From positions 1 to 40,264 of the forward strand of contig CALVXO010000015.1 in assembly GCA_944371325.1 (NCBI GenBank): DNA of 40,264 bases, given 5' to 3'. The DNA is from an uncultured Bacilli bacterium (lineage in GTDB: Bacteria > Bacillota_I > Bacilli_A > RF39 > UBA660). This document shows positions 1 to 7,675 of the stretch, in pieces; position 1 is the stretch's first letter, and each line of letters opens with the position of its first letter. Both the position numbers and the translations under genes were made by a program. The notes under the pieces are model-generated. The model did not search any database and was not told the DNA's origin. It saw only the letters and a list, made by a program, of their open reading frames with translations.

Positions 1-152
1 TTCATTACATCACATAAATTCAATATTTCTTTAGAATTTCCCATTAAGTTAAATGCAAAAATAAAAGAAAAAGCTAAAGTTACTGTAATTAAATAAATTA
101 CATAATCTTTTGCACTTCGTTTAACATTACGAAATGCTAATTTACTTAACAT
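1..152 (-). CDS. BceB-like FtsX-family ABC permease, N-terminal fragment
   Basis: The gene runs off the window; only its first 50 codons are visible. It starts MLSKLAFRNVKRSAKDY and goes straight into a hydrophobic helix (roughly residues 17-38), which is how FtsX/MacB-type peptide-antibiotic permeases of the BceB class begin. The ATG overlaps the last codons of the upstream ATPase gene and has a GGAGGAGA ribosome site inside that gene, so the two are translationally coupled. In the BceB family the full protein has about ten membrane helices and a large extracellular loop that binds the peptide or lipid II complex; none of that is visible here. The partner ATPase and the operator at 959-972 support the assignment. 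Confidence 0.8.
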   Translation of the reverse strand, partial: MLSKLAFRNVKRSAKDYVIYLITVTLAFSFIFAFNLMGNSKEILNLCDVM

Positions 153-906
153 TTCCTACATCTCCTCCAAGGAGTGTTAAAACATCAATTATTTCATCAA
201 AGAAATCTTTTCTTGATTTATTACCACGAACTATCTCATTGAAAATTTTACCATCTTTTAAGAATAATACTCTTTTACAAAAACTAGCACTAAAAGAATC
301 GTGAGTTACCATAAGAATCGTTGCTTTTAATTTGTCATTCATATCATCCATTGTTTCTAAAAGCATTCTCGAAGATTTAGAATCCAATGCTCCTGTAGGC
401 TCATCTGCTAAAATTAATTTTGGACGATTAATTAAAGCTCTTGCACAAGCACATCTTTGTTTTTGTCCTCCTGATACTTCATAAGGAAACTTCTTTAAAA
501 CATCTGAAATTCCTAATTTAGTAGCAATATCTTTTACTTTATTATCAACTTTGTTTGGATCTTCATTATTGATAATTAAAGATAAAGAAATATTTTCTTC
601 GATACTTAAAGTATCTAGTAAATTGAAATCTTGAAAAATAAAACCTAAATTTTCTTTTCTAAAATCTGCCATATCATCTTCTTTGATTTCGGTAATATCT
701 TTACCACCAACATAGATATGTCCAGCAGTAACATTATCAATAGTAGAAATACAATTTAACAATGTAGTTTTACCAGAGCCACTTGCTCCCATGATAGCAA
801 CAAATTCACCTTCATCTACATTAAATGAAATTCCATCTACTGCTTTTGTAATATTCGTATTAACACCATAATACTTTTTTACATTTTCTAATTTTAAAAC
901 TTCCAT
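142..906 (-). CDS. BceA-like ABC transporter ATP-binding protein
   Basis: A cytoplasmic ATPase of 254 residues that would power the adjacent FtsX-type permease, in the peptide-antibiotic detoxification (BceAB/MacB/LolD) family. Walker A GASGSGKT is at residues 40-47, the Q-loop FQDF at 91-94, the signature SGGQ at 145-148 and Walker B LILADEP at 164-170. All catalytic elements are intact and the length is normal. AGAGAGGAG precedes the ATG. A terminator separates it from the upstream kinase gene and a BceR-type palindrome lies in front of it, so it probably forms its own inducible transcription unit with the permease at 1-152. The substrate (bacitracin-like or lantibiotic peptide) cannot be read from the sequence. 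Confidence 0.9.
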   Translation of the reverse strand: MEVLKLENVKKYYGVNTNITKAVDGISFNVDEGEFVAIMGASGSGKTTLLNCISTIDNVTAGHIYVGGKDITEIKEDDMADFRKENLGFIFQDFNLLDTLSIEENISLSLIINNEDPNKVDNKVKDIATKLGISDVLKKFPYEVSGGQKQRCACARALINRPKLILADEPTGALDSKSSRMLLETMDDMNDKLKATILMVTHDSFSASFCKRVLFLKDGKIFNEIVRGNKSRKDFFDEIIDVLTLLGGDVGNVK

Positions 907-958
907 ATAATTTTCTCCTCTCTGATAATATTATAAAATATATGAACAAGATATAAAA

Positions 959-972
959 TTACAGTTTTGTAA
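959..972. promoter_or_regulatory. Putative BceR-type response-regulator binding site
   Basis: On the minus strand the sequence is TTACA-AAAC-TGTAA. It fits the TNACA-N4-TGTAA consensus that I recall for BceR-like regulators, and it lies about 50 bases upstream of the BceA-like gene start, where such operators activate transporter promoters. A TATAAT-like box (TTTTATAATATT) follows it downstream. Confidence 0.65.
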
Positions 973-974
973 GT

Positions 975-1011
975 AAAAGAAAAAGATTACCATTTTTAAC
1001 TTGATAATCTT
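975..1011 (-). terminator. Rho-independent terminator after the histidine kinase gene
   Basis: On the minus strand, arms AAGATTA and TAATCTT (1005-1011 and 983-989) flank a loop and are followed by a T-rich run (TTTTTCTTTT). It separates the regulatory operon from the BceAB-like transporter unit. Confidence 0.6.
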
Positions 1012-1033
1012 ATTATGTGCTAAATTAATTTTT

Positions 1034-1921
1034 TTAAAATATAATAGTAATTATTAACTTATTGTTCTTCTTATCAGCCTTTATTTTTCCTTTTAATTGT
1101 TCTACAAATTCTTTTGCAATAGCAAGTCCTAATCCAGTATTTCCTTTTGTCCTAGATATATCAACTGTATAAAACTCATCAAAAATTCTATCTACATCTA
1201 AATCATTATATAGTAAATCATTAATAAATTTTATTTTAACTTTATCATTGTTTTGATTAATTTCTATATCTAAATTTTCGTTACTATGTTTATAAGCATT
1301 TCTAATTAAATTATCAAAAACCCTAATAAGCATTACTTCATTAGATTTTATTTTGATTTTTCTTTTATTTGTTTTAAAGTCTATCATTCGATTATCTTTA
1401 GAAAAATCTTCATAATGATTAGAAATAGCTTTTTCTACCACAGCAACTAAATTGATTTCATCTAATTCTATAATTTGATTATTAGAAAGTATTTTAGAAA
1501 ATTCAAAGAAAGAATCAATTAATTCTGATAATCGTTTTAACCTTTCTTCCACTATTTTAAGATTCTTGATTTTTTCTTGTTCTGTTACATCAGATTCTAA
1601 CATTAAACTAACATATCCCAAAGAAGACGTTAACGGAGTACGTAAATCATGAGATATATTTCTTATCATTTTAACAAAATTAGCATTCTTTCTTTCTAAC
1701 TTACTTTCCTTACTTTTTATTTCAGTTAAATGAGTATTAATACATTCTACCAAATCATGAATTTCTTTTGATGTAAATTCAGTATGAACTAATCCATTTG
1801 TTTTCCTCGATAAAACTAAATCTAATTCTTTTTTTATCCTTCTTAATTCCATTTTCATAAAAAAAAGATAGCAAACTAGAAATAAAATAATAATAACTAA
1901 AATTACTAATATTATTTCCAT
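1034..1921 (-). CDS. BceS-like sensor histidine kinase, minimal sensor
   Basis: A membrane histidine kinase of 295 residues. A single hydrophobic segment (residues 2-21) is followed directly by the cytoplasmic part. The H-box RNISHDLRTPL carries the phospho-accepting His91, the N-box has N204 and N208 (DNLIRNAYKH), an F-box EFYTVD is near 249-254 and the G-box GNTGLGLA is at 260-267. There is no extracellular sensing loop, so the kinase probably reads its stimulus from the partner transporter, as known for intramembrane-sensing Bce kinases (those usually have two helices; I can see only one). It sits 15 bases downstream of the permease gene in the same operon as the response regulator at 3765-4445, its likely phosphotransfer partner. 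Confidence 0.88.
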   Translation of the reverse strand: MEIILVILVIIILFLVCYLFFMKMELRRIKKELDLVLSRKTNGLVHTEFTSKEIHDLVECINTHLTEIKSKESKLERKNANFVKMIRNISHDLRTPLTSSLGYVSLMLESDVTEQEKIKNLKIVEERLKRLSELIDSFFEFSKILSNNQIIELDEINLVAVVEKAISNHYEDFSKDNRMIDFKTNKRKIKIKSNEVMLIRVFDNLIRNAYKHSNENLDIEINQNNDKVKIKFINDLLYNDLDVDRIFDEFYTVDISRTKGNTGLGLAIAKEFVEQLKGKIKADKKNNKLIITIIF

Positions 1922-1936
1922 ACGCTCACTACCTTT

Positions 1937-2776
1937 CTACTTTATTTCTGTTTTTCTAAATACTCTATATCCAATTACATTAAATATTATAATATAGAAT
2001 ACAGCCAAAACTAAAGTTTTAAGTATGTATGTATTACTTGGATTTGATACTAAATTACCTATAATATATTGAAATTCATAATTTAAAATATTATTTGCAT
2101 CAAAGTGGAATAATGTTGCCACTCCCATAATAACTAATTGTATCACCATAATTAATGGTATTGTAATACTATTAAATGTTCCTGTTTTTCTAAAACAAAA
2201 ACCAATACATACTAACATACTAATTATACCATATAAAATTGGTAATTGTAGTATTGTTAGCTTCGTTATCTCTAAAATTCCTGCTGAAAATTCCTGTCCA
2301 TTCATTATTAAATTTATAATATAACTACCATAATTATTAATTAAAACTAAGAATGTACCTAAACCTATACAGGTAATTAATTTAGACATATAATACTTTT
2401 TTCTTGAAATTTCTGATGATAATGTATTTTTAGCTGTTGAATTAGACAAGTCTGTAACTAACACAATCACAACAACAACGATAAAAAAGTAATAAAGATT
2501 AGCATTTGCACCTAATTGTTCTTTATCTAATGGATATGCCCCATATTCTTTCATAAGTTCTCTTATTTCCAAGATAGAATCTGTTTCATATACTTTGTTT
2601 AATATTTCCTCATCTTCAACTAATTGTTGTTCTTCTGATGAACTAGTAATTCCAATATGTCCTGGACTCATGGAAAAACAACTAACTGCTGCTAAAAAAA
2701 GTATAAATATTATAGCAATATAAATTGCCTTTCCTCTAAATACTCTATATAAATCTGATTTAATGATATTTAACAT
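1937..2776 (-). CDS. ABC-2 type transporter permease (BcrB-like)
   Basis: A 279-residue integral membrane protein: one helix near the N-terminus (about residues 16-33), an extracellular segment rich in acidic residues (about 45-85), then five hydrophobic segments. This is the layout of ABC-2 permeases that pair with BcrA-type ATPases to move peptide antibiotics or lipid-linked substrates. Its ATG overlaps the stop of the ATPase gene (TAATG), so the two are translated as a coupled pair. A kinase gene follows after a short gap. The transported substrate is unknown; antibiotic-peptide immunity is inferred from the neighbours. Confidence 0.8.
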   Translation of the reverse strand: MLNIIKSDLYRVFRGKAIYIAIIFILFLAAVSCFSMSPGHIGITSSSEEQQLVEDEEILNKVYETDSILEIRELMKEYGAYPLDKEQLGANANLYYFFIVVVVIVLVTDLSNSTAKNTLSSEISRKKYYMSKLITCIGLGTFLVLINNYGSYIINLIMNGQEFSAGILEITKLTILQLPILYGIISMLVCIGFCFRKTGTFNSITIPLIMVIQLVIMGVATLFHFDANNILNYEFQYIIGNLVSNPSNTYILKTLVLAVFYIIIFNVIGYRVFRKTEIK

Positions 2777-3690
2777 TATTTAGCACCTTCCTTTATTAAA
2801 GAATCGAAATAATCTTCTAATGAAATTCCAGATTCATAAATTCCCATTATCTCAATATCATTTGATAATAATGTTTTATTTACTTTTGCAGAGTTTTCTA
2901 AATAATCATAAAGTCTTATTTCTGTATTATCAATGACTTTATAATTTGTAGTAGATAATTCTTTTTCTAATACAACAGTTGCTTTCTTAACATCTTTTGT
3001 TCTTATTACAATACATTTACTACATTCTAAATCAAGCTCTTCTTTTGATACATCTTTAATAATTCTTCCTTTATCAATAAAGCAAAAATGATTCGCAATT
3101 AAATATAATTCGGATAGAATATGACTAGATATTAAAATAGTGATTTTTTCTTCCTCGTTTAATCTTTTTAGCGTATCCCTTATTTCTTTAATACCAATCG
3201 GATCAAGTCCATTAATAGGTTCATCTAAAATGATAAAATCTGGATTATCTAATATAGCAAAAGCAATACCTAATCTTTGCTTCATACCCAAAGAAAACTT
3301 TTTAAATTTTTTATTTTTTTCTTTATGCAAATCTACTGTTTTTAAAACTTTATCAATTTGCTTTTCATCCACAATTCCTTTTTGGATAGAATAATATTTT
3401 AAGTTTTGATAAGCAGTAAGATTATCAAAAAATGCAGGACTTTCAATTAAACATCCAATTCTTCTTTTTGATTCAGTTAGTTCTTCTTCGCTACCAAACA
3501 AAGAAAAACTTCCACCTGTTTTATTTGTTAAAGTTGTGATGGTTTTCATTAATGTTGTTTTACCAGCACCATTTCTACCAATAAGTCCATAAATATCACC
3601 TTTATGAATTGTTATAGTAGCATTATCTAAAGCAACAAAATCTTTGTACTTTTTTGTTAAATTATTTGTTTGCAACACTATTTCTTGCAT
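2776..3690 (-). CDS. BcrA-like ABC transporter ATP-binding protein
   Basis: A 304-residue ATPase of the bacitracin/lantibiotic (BcrA) type. Walker A GRNGAGKT is at residues 38-45, the signature FSLGMKQR at 132-139 and Walker B FIILDEP at 152-158, followed by NGLDP. The C-terminal 90 residues form the extension typical of this family. It partners the ABC-2 permease with which it overlaps by one base. GGGAG precedes the ATG, and a TATAAT box sits just downstream of the terminator at 3721-3748, so the transporter-kinase genes may have their own promoter in addition to readthrough from the response-regulator gene. Confidence 0.9.
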   Translation of the reverse strand: MQEIVLQTNNLTKKYKDFVALDNATITIHKGDIYGLIGRNGAGKTTLMKTITTLTNKTGGSFSLFGSEEELTESKRRIGCLIESPAFFDNLTAYQNLKYYSIQKGIVDEKQIDKVLKTVDLHKEKNKKFKKFSLGMKQRLGIAFAILDNPDFIILDEPINGLDPIGIKEIRDTLKRLNEEEKITILISSHILSELYLIANHFCFIDKGRIIKDVSKEELDLECSKCIVIRTKDVKKATVVLEKELSTTNYKVIDNTEIRLYDYLENSAKVNKTLLSNDIEIMGIYESGISLEDYFDSLIKEGAK

Positions 3691-3720
3691 ATAACATCTC
3701 CCTTTCTTTAACCATTATAC

Positions 3721-3748
3721 AAAAAAAGTGTTAAAAAACTCTTAACAC
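3721..3748 (-). terminator. Terminator between response regulator and transporter genes
   Basis: Arms GTGTTAA/TTAACAC (3742-3748 and 3728-3734 read on the minus strand) are followed by seven T. A TATAAT hexamer follows at once and could restart transcription. Confidence 0.7.
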
Positions 3749-3764
3749 AATCCTTAAATTTTCC

Positions 3765-4445
3765 TTAATTTTTAAATTTATATCCGATACTCCATATTGT
3801 TTCAATATATTCCTCACTTGGATTTGCTTTTTTTAATTTATTCCTTATTTTGCTTATATGAACATTTAAGGTGTTTTCATCAGCAGAATCCACAGTATCC
3901 CAGACTTTATCAAAAAGTACACTTTTTGTAACGACCTGATTACAATTTTGCATAAGTAGTTTTAATATTTCAAATTCTATTTTTGATAAATTAATATCTT
4001 TACCATTACAACTAACTTTAAAACCATTAGAATCTAATAAAATGTCTTTAATCTTCAATATACTGCTATCACTATTTGTATTATTTTTTAAATGAACTTT
4101 AATTCTAGCAAGTAATTCATCATTGTTAAAAGGTTTGGTAACATAATCATTTGCACCTAGCTTAAATAAATCTAATTTTGTATCCATATCTGTAATAGCA
4201 CTTGTAACAATAACTGGTACATCTTTTATATCTTTTAATTCTTTAATTATTTCTTCCCCACTCTTGCCAGGCAACATTAAATCTAAAATTATTAAATCAA
4301 TTTTATCATTATGAATTAGTAATGCTTCTGTTCCTGAATAAGCATATTTAACATCATAACCAGCTTGTTTTAATAATTCTTGTAGCATTTCATTTATATC
4401 TTTATCATCTTCAACTATCAAAATGTTTTTCAATTTAACCACCAC
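3765..4445 (-). CDS. OmpR/PhoB-family response regulator (BceR-like)
   Basis: An N-terminal receiver domain (about residues 5-120) with the acidic pair at 13-14, the phospho-acceptor Asp55 in LIILDLMLPG and Lys104 in VTKPF, followed by an OmpR-type winged helix (about 130-226, ending ETIWSIGYKFKN). It is the first gene of the two-component/transporter cluster and the likely activator acting at 959-972. The listed start is GTG. A TTG at 4433 would give the usual family start MKNILIVEDD and has GGTGG upstream, so the true start may be 12 bases further in. An extended -10 promoter (TGGTATAAT) lies just upstream. Confidence 0.9.
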   Translation of the reverse strand: MVVKLKNILIVEDDKDINEMLQELLKQAGYDVKYAYSGTEALLIHNDKIDLIILDLMLPGKSGEEIIKELKDIKDVPVIVTSAITDMDTKLDLFKLGANDYVTKPFNNDELLARIKVHLKNNTNSDSSILKIKDILLDSNGFKVSCNGKDINLSKIEFEILKLLMQNCNQVVTKSVLFDKVWDTVDSADENTLNVHISKIRNKLKKANPSEEYIETIWSIGYKFKN

Positions 4446-4494
4446 ATCTCAATAATAATTATACCACAAGTTTGGAAAAGCGTATCTTAACTCA

Positions 4495-5520
4495 TTAATA
4501 ATTCATTCTAAAAACAACTACTGCATACCAAATACCATCTGATTCATATACACTTGCTGCAATTCCTATAGATTGTTCTCTCAATATAGTAGCATTGTGA
4601 GAGGGGCTATTTTTCCATGCTGTAATAAAATCCCCTCCAGCATCACCGTAGCCAATAATTTCGCCAAAACCATATCCAGAACCAGAATGTGAATAATTAG
4701 TAACTAACTCTTTCGCCCTTCTATCAGCTTCTGCTTGTGCTTCAGCTGTTACAGGTAATTCTGATAAACCTTTTTCTTTTCTATAATTATTTATTTGTAC
4801 TACATAAGAATCTGATATACTTTTTTTATAACCATTTGAAGATGTTGTCGTATAATCTTCTTTAGAATTATTTGTTTGATTATTGTTTGACACATTATTA
4901 TTAGGTTTTTGAACACTATTACTATTTGAAGTATTTTCTGGCTCCTTTTCTTTTTTTAAAACTTTTAAAACAAAATTAAAACTTGAAATATTACCAAATT
5001 TATCTTTTGCTTCTATTATTAAATTGTAATCAGCTGGATTATTTATATCATAATCACCTTTAATTTGTAATGTTACATCAGAATAGTCTTCAACTTCAAA
5101 AAATGACTTTAAATCAAAAGAATTATTTCCTTCTTCTACTTCTATAATATCTTTAGTATTCACAAATTTTGGTGATGTTGTATCAACAACTTTTATTAAA
5201 AATTGTTTAGTATTTTTTTCAATAGATATTTCGATGGTATAAGTTCCAACAGGAACAATAGAATCATCTTGAGCAACAAAGTTTCCATTTTTAATTTTTA
5301 AATCATCCGTGTTTATATCATATTTTTTATTATTTTTAATAGTATCAATATTCTCAATATAATATGTCATATCACTGCTTATATTATCGCCTAATTCATA
5401 AACAAATTCGTTTTGTTTTAAAATTATCTTATTAGAGTTTTTTTGAATATATAAAAATACTATTAAAAATACTATTAATATAACTAAAATAAATATTAAT
5501 AATTTTAACTTCTTTTTCAT
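4495..5520 (-). CDS. Membrane-anchored CAP/SCP-domain surface protein
   Basis: The 341-residue protein has an N-terminal hydrophobic anchor (residues 5-25), two small beta-rich segments (about 35-112 and 113-188, the second resembling a bacterial Ig-like fold), an Asn/Ser/Thr-rich linker (195-230) and a C-terminal CAP domain (241-341). The CAP signature residues are visible: H278 in NYSHSG, E287 in GFGEII and H308 in SPSHNATI. Bacterial CAP proteins are extracellular; their biochemical role is mostly unsettled. It is transcribed in the same direction as the response regulator but separated by a promoter, so a link to the peptide-resistance locus is not shown. Confidence 0.85.
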   Translation of the reverse strand: MKKKLKLLIFILVILIVFLIVFLYIQKNSNKIILKQNEFVYELGDNISSDMTYYIENIDTIKNNKKYDINTDDLKIKNGNFVAQDDSIVPVGTYTIEISIEKNTKQFLIKVVDTTSPKFVNTKDIIEVEEGNNSFDLKSFFEVEDYSDVTLQIKGDYDINNPADYNLIIEAKDKFGNISSFNFVLKVLKKEKEPENTSNSNSVQKPNNNVSNNNQTNNSKEDYTTTSSNGYKKSISDSYVVQINNYRKEKGLSELPVTAEAQAEADRRAKELVTNYSHSGSGYGFGEIIGYGDAGGDFITAWKNSPSHNATILREQSIGIAASVYESDGIWYAVVVFRMNY

Positions 5521-5553
5521 TTTAACTTCTCACTCCCAAACTTCTATGTATTA

Positions 5554-5571
5554 TGTGGCAAAAGCCACATT
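5554..5571. repeat. Inverted repeat between CAP and HTH genes
   Basis: ATGTGGC-AAAA-GCCACAT is a perfect 7-bp hairpin with a 4-base loop, in the 65-base gap between the CAP gene and the gene at 5586. There is no T-run, so it is more likely an operator, a processing hairpin or an element boundary than a terminator. Confidence 0.5.
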
Positions 5572-5585
5572 ATAACTACTAAATT

Positions 5586-6047
5586 TCAATCTAAGTAGAA
5601 CTGATATACCCTTTCTTCTATGAACTCTACCTGATTAGTATATATAGCTAAATAATAAAATGCTTTTGATTTATAGTTAGCTACGCTTCTTAATGAAACA
5701 TTTATTCTTCTAGCAATTGCATCATCAGATAATCTATAAAAACATTTTAATTTTAAATATTCTCCAATTAAAGGATCAAAAGATTTTATATTCATAATGT
5801 TTTTTATGAATAAAGCTATTTGATCATTATTCCAAGACAATCTATCTATTAATTTAGAATCAGTCGATTTTAAACCACTAGAATTACTACATACAACAAT
5901 ACTAGCTGAATTTATTGGAATTTTACTTAATTGTTTTAATCTCTTTTCTACTAATGGTTGATAAAGCAAAAATACTTCTTTACCATTTGCAATAGTTTTT
6001 CTCATATCTATTTTTGATGCTATTTCGCTATTAAATACATTTACCAT
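5586..6047 (-). CDS. Helix-turn-helix (sigma region 4-like) protein, unknown role
   Basis: A 153-residue protein of unrecognised family. The C-terminal half (about residues 100-140, around LSDDAIARRINVSLRSVANY) looks like a helix-turn-helix of the sigma-70 region 4 type, as found in phage late-gene activators and small sigma-like factors. The N-terminal half has no clear domain. Its ATG overlaps the stop of the cold-shock gene (TAATG), so it is the last gene of the 7657-5586 unit. It could be a regulator of the integrated element; DNA binding is inferred from the motif alone. Confidence 0.55.
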   Translation of the reverse strand: MVNVFNSEIASKIDMRKTIANGKEVFLLYQPLVEKRLKQLSKIPINSASIVVCSNSSGLKSTDSKLIDRLSWNNDQIALFIKNIMNIKSFDPLIGEYLKLKCFYRLSDDAIARRINVSLRSVANYKSKAFYYLAIYTNQVEFIEERVYQFYLD

Positions 6048-6298
6048 TATACAGTAGGAACATTATTTTCTACAATAGATTCTACTGCTAATTTTTGGAC
6101 ATTTAATGCTTTTTGCATTTCTGAATCGTATTCAAAAGCAACTATATCATTTTGATCTAAACTTTTAAATCCTTTCATTTTAATATCAGAGAAATGAACA
6201 TATATATCATTTTCTATCTCATCACACGAAATAAAACCATATCCTTTTTCGTTACTAAACCACTTAACCCTACCTTTATAACTTACTCTTTCTTCCAT
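6047..6298 (-). CDS. Cold-shock-domain protein with C-terminal tail
   Basis: An 83-residue single-stranded nucleic acid binding protein. RNP1-like KGYGFI and the RNP2-like stretch YVHFSDI are both present after the family start motif GRVKWFSNEKGYGF. Classic Csp proteins are about 66 residues; here an extra tail (about residues 67-83) ends in NNVPTV. The gene overlaps the membrane-protein gene by 23 bases and has GGAGAAAAAA before the ATG. Its place between a membrane protein and a sigma-like regulator suggests a role tied to this operon rather than to the general cold-shock response; that is inference. Confidence 0.88.
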   Translation of the reverse strand: MEERVSYKGRVKWFSNEKGYGFISCDEIENDIYVHFSDIKMKGFKSLDQNDIVAFEYDSEMQKALNVQKLAVESIVENNVPTV

Positions 6299-6857
6299 TT
6301 TTTTCTCCTTTTCTATTCTTGATTATTTCACTACCTTCTACTGCTAATTTATATAATTTATCAATTTTTATAGTAAAATAATTAATTGATAACATAACTA
6401 CTGCAAGAACTACTATTAAATAAAAACTACTCATAAAACTATTTAATAAATTAAAATTATAATTTATTAATACTGCAATTGGTAATAATAATAAGCTTAA
6501 AATTATTAATTTATAAATCATTTCAATACTATATTTATACTTATAAGATGCAAACCCTATTATAAATAATGAAACAACAAATGTAATAATATAAGTGTTA
6601 ATTAAAAAGGTTTTAAAATCTTCTATTTTTTGTAAAAAAGCATAATTACTATTATTCCATAAATGGATTAAACTATTAGTCGATAAACTAATACAATAAA
6701 CTACTAAAGCAAATATTAATAGTTTATTAATAACTTTCAATATTTTAGATAATTTAAAATAATTTTGCATTCTCTTATTATTACCTTCACCACACCAATA
6801 TTCTTCTGCATTAATTCCAAATAAATCTTTATAAAACTGCCTTATCTTAGTTTTAAT
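6276..6857 (-). CDS. Unknown four-helix membrane protein, apparent ATT start
   Basis: The first ATG in frame (6770) has no good ribosome site. The frame stays open upstream to 6855-6860, where two consecutive ATT codons follow a strong GGGAGG at short distance. Starting there gives about 193 residues and adds a soluble N-terminus containing RQFYKDLFGINAEEYW. The rest has four hydrophobic segments (near residues 45-65, 82-102, 111-128 and 135-155) and a Lys/Arg-rich tail. I do not recognise the family. It lies one step downstream of the PemK-like toxin gene and overlaps the cold-shock gene. The ATG start at 6770 (164 residues) remains possible. Confidence 0.55.
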   Translation of the reverse strand: MKTKIRQFYKDLFGINAEEYWCGEGNNKRMQNYFKLSKILKVINKLLIFALVVYCISLSTNSLIHLWNNSNYAFLQKIEDFKTFLINTYIITFVVSLFIIGFASYKYKYSIEMIYKLIILSLLLLPIAVLINYNFNLLNSFMSSFYLIVVLAVVMLSINYFTIKIDKLYKLAVEGSEIIKNRKGEKNGRKSKL

Positions 6858-6870
6858 AATTTTTCCTCCC

Positions 6871-7197
6871 TTAATTTAAATCCAATGAAATGGATAAAGC
6901 ATCATTTATTTGTTCTAAAGTTTTTTCATCTAATGTTCCAATATAATTAATTATCTGTTCTTTTGAAATAGTCATAATACTTTCACACAAAGCCATTTGT
7001 TTAGAATTTACAATTACATGAACTGGCATAGTAATTTTTTTTAGTTTAGTGGTAAGAGGAACTACAATTAAAATTTTAGAAAATGTATTTCCAAAATTAT
7101 TTTGAACCACTACACAAGGTCTAATGCCTGTTTGAATATGTGGATAATCATTTTTTAATTTAACTAATAAAATATCCCCTCTTTTAATATTTTTCAT
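6871..7197 (-). CDS. PemK/MazF-family toxin-like protein
   Basis: A 108-residue protein with the PemK/MazF fold signature: RGDILLVKL near the N-terminus, IQTGIRPCVVVQN (about residues 22-34, carrying the arginine normally involved in catalysis) and ILIVVPLTTKLKK (43-55). Family members are ribosome-independent endoribonucleases balanced by a small antitoxin encoded just upstream. Here the upstream gene, coupled by an ATGA overlap, encodes an unfamiliar 86-residue protein rather than a recognisable MazE/PemI, so the antitoxin is unassigned. Some PemK-like proteins are not toxins, and activity is not shown. Confidence 0.8.
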   Translation of the reverse strand: MKNIKRGDILLVKLKNDYPHIQTGIRPCVVVQNNFGNTFSKILIVVPLTTKLKKITMPVHVIVNSKQMALCESIMTISKEQIINYIGTLDEKTLEQINDALSISLDLN

Positions 7198-7454
7198 AAG
7201 TTATAAATTCTTATTTTTTCTTCCATTTCTAAAATATAATAAGCGTAAATTGGATATTTTGTTCTTCTTTTAACGATATAATCATCCTCATAAACAATTT
7301 TTAATATGCACTTAAACCCTTTTTTTCTTAAAACTTCTATAATTTTTTCTTTACCAATTCTTTTTACTATTTCTCTACCACAGCAACAATTACCATATCT
7401 TCTTAGATGTTGCAAAATCCATTCAGGGATTTGAATCTCATCTGAGAACTTCAT
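7194..7454 (-). CDS. Unknown small basic protein upstream of PemK; possible antitoxin
   Basis: 86 residues, unrecognised. The N-terminal part contains three consecutive cysteines (YGNCCCGREIV, about residues 20-30) and a basic helix; the C-terminal part is Tyr/Ile/Arg rich. It starts at an ATG behind AGGAGGAG and ends in an ATGA overlap with the PemK-like gene, the coupling expected of an antitoxin-toxin pair. It does not resemble known MazE/PemI antitoxins in its visible sequence, so an antitoxin function is only positional inference. A metal-binding or structural role for the cysteines is equally possible. Confidence 0.6.
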   Translation of the reverse strand: MKFSDEIQIPEWILQHLRRYGNCCCGREIVKRIGKEKIIEVLRKKGFKCILKIVYEDDYIVKRRTKYPIYAYYILEMEEKIRIYNL

Positions 7455-7480
7455 AATAGTTGCTCCTCCTATACATCAAT

Positions 7481-7657
7481 CTAATAAATTTTTATTAGAT
7501 CATCTTCAAAATTACTGCCTACTTCAAAAAATTTTAATTCGTCATCACCATCAAATAAATAGCAAATTATGTTATCTATTTTTTGAATTATGGTTAAAAA
7601 ATTCCCGTGTTTATCAGATAAAGAATTGTATATTCTGTATCTTTCTCCCTTTTTTAT
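7481..7657 (-). CDS. 58-residue small ORF with apparent ATA start
   Basis: A frame of 58 codons reads (ATA)KKGERYRIYNSLSDK at the start and ends FEDDLIKIY-stop, with a protein-like acidic composition. It contains no ATG, GTG or TTG, and a TAA immediately precedes the ATA. The ATA has a good Shine-Dalgarno match (AGAGAGGTGA, five bases away) and the next gene starts 27 bases after its stop. It is the first sizeable gene after the operator-controlled promoter at 7787-7815. Either translation begins at AUA, or this is a non-coding leader with an accidental frame. The function is unknown. Confidence 0.45.
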   Translation of the reverse strand: MKKGERYRIYNSLSDKHGNFLTIIQKIDNIICYLFDGDDELKFFEVGSNFEDDLIKIY

Positions 7658-7675
7658 TTACTCACCTCTCTTCTA

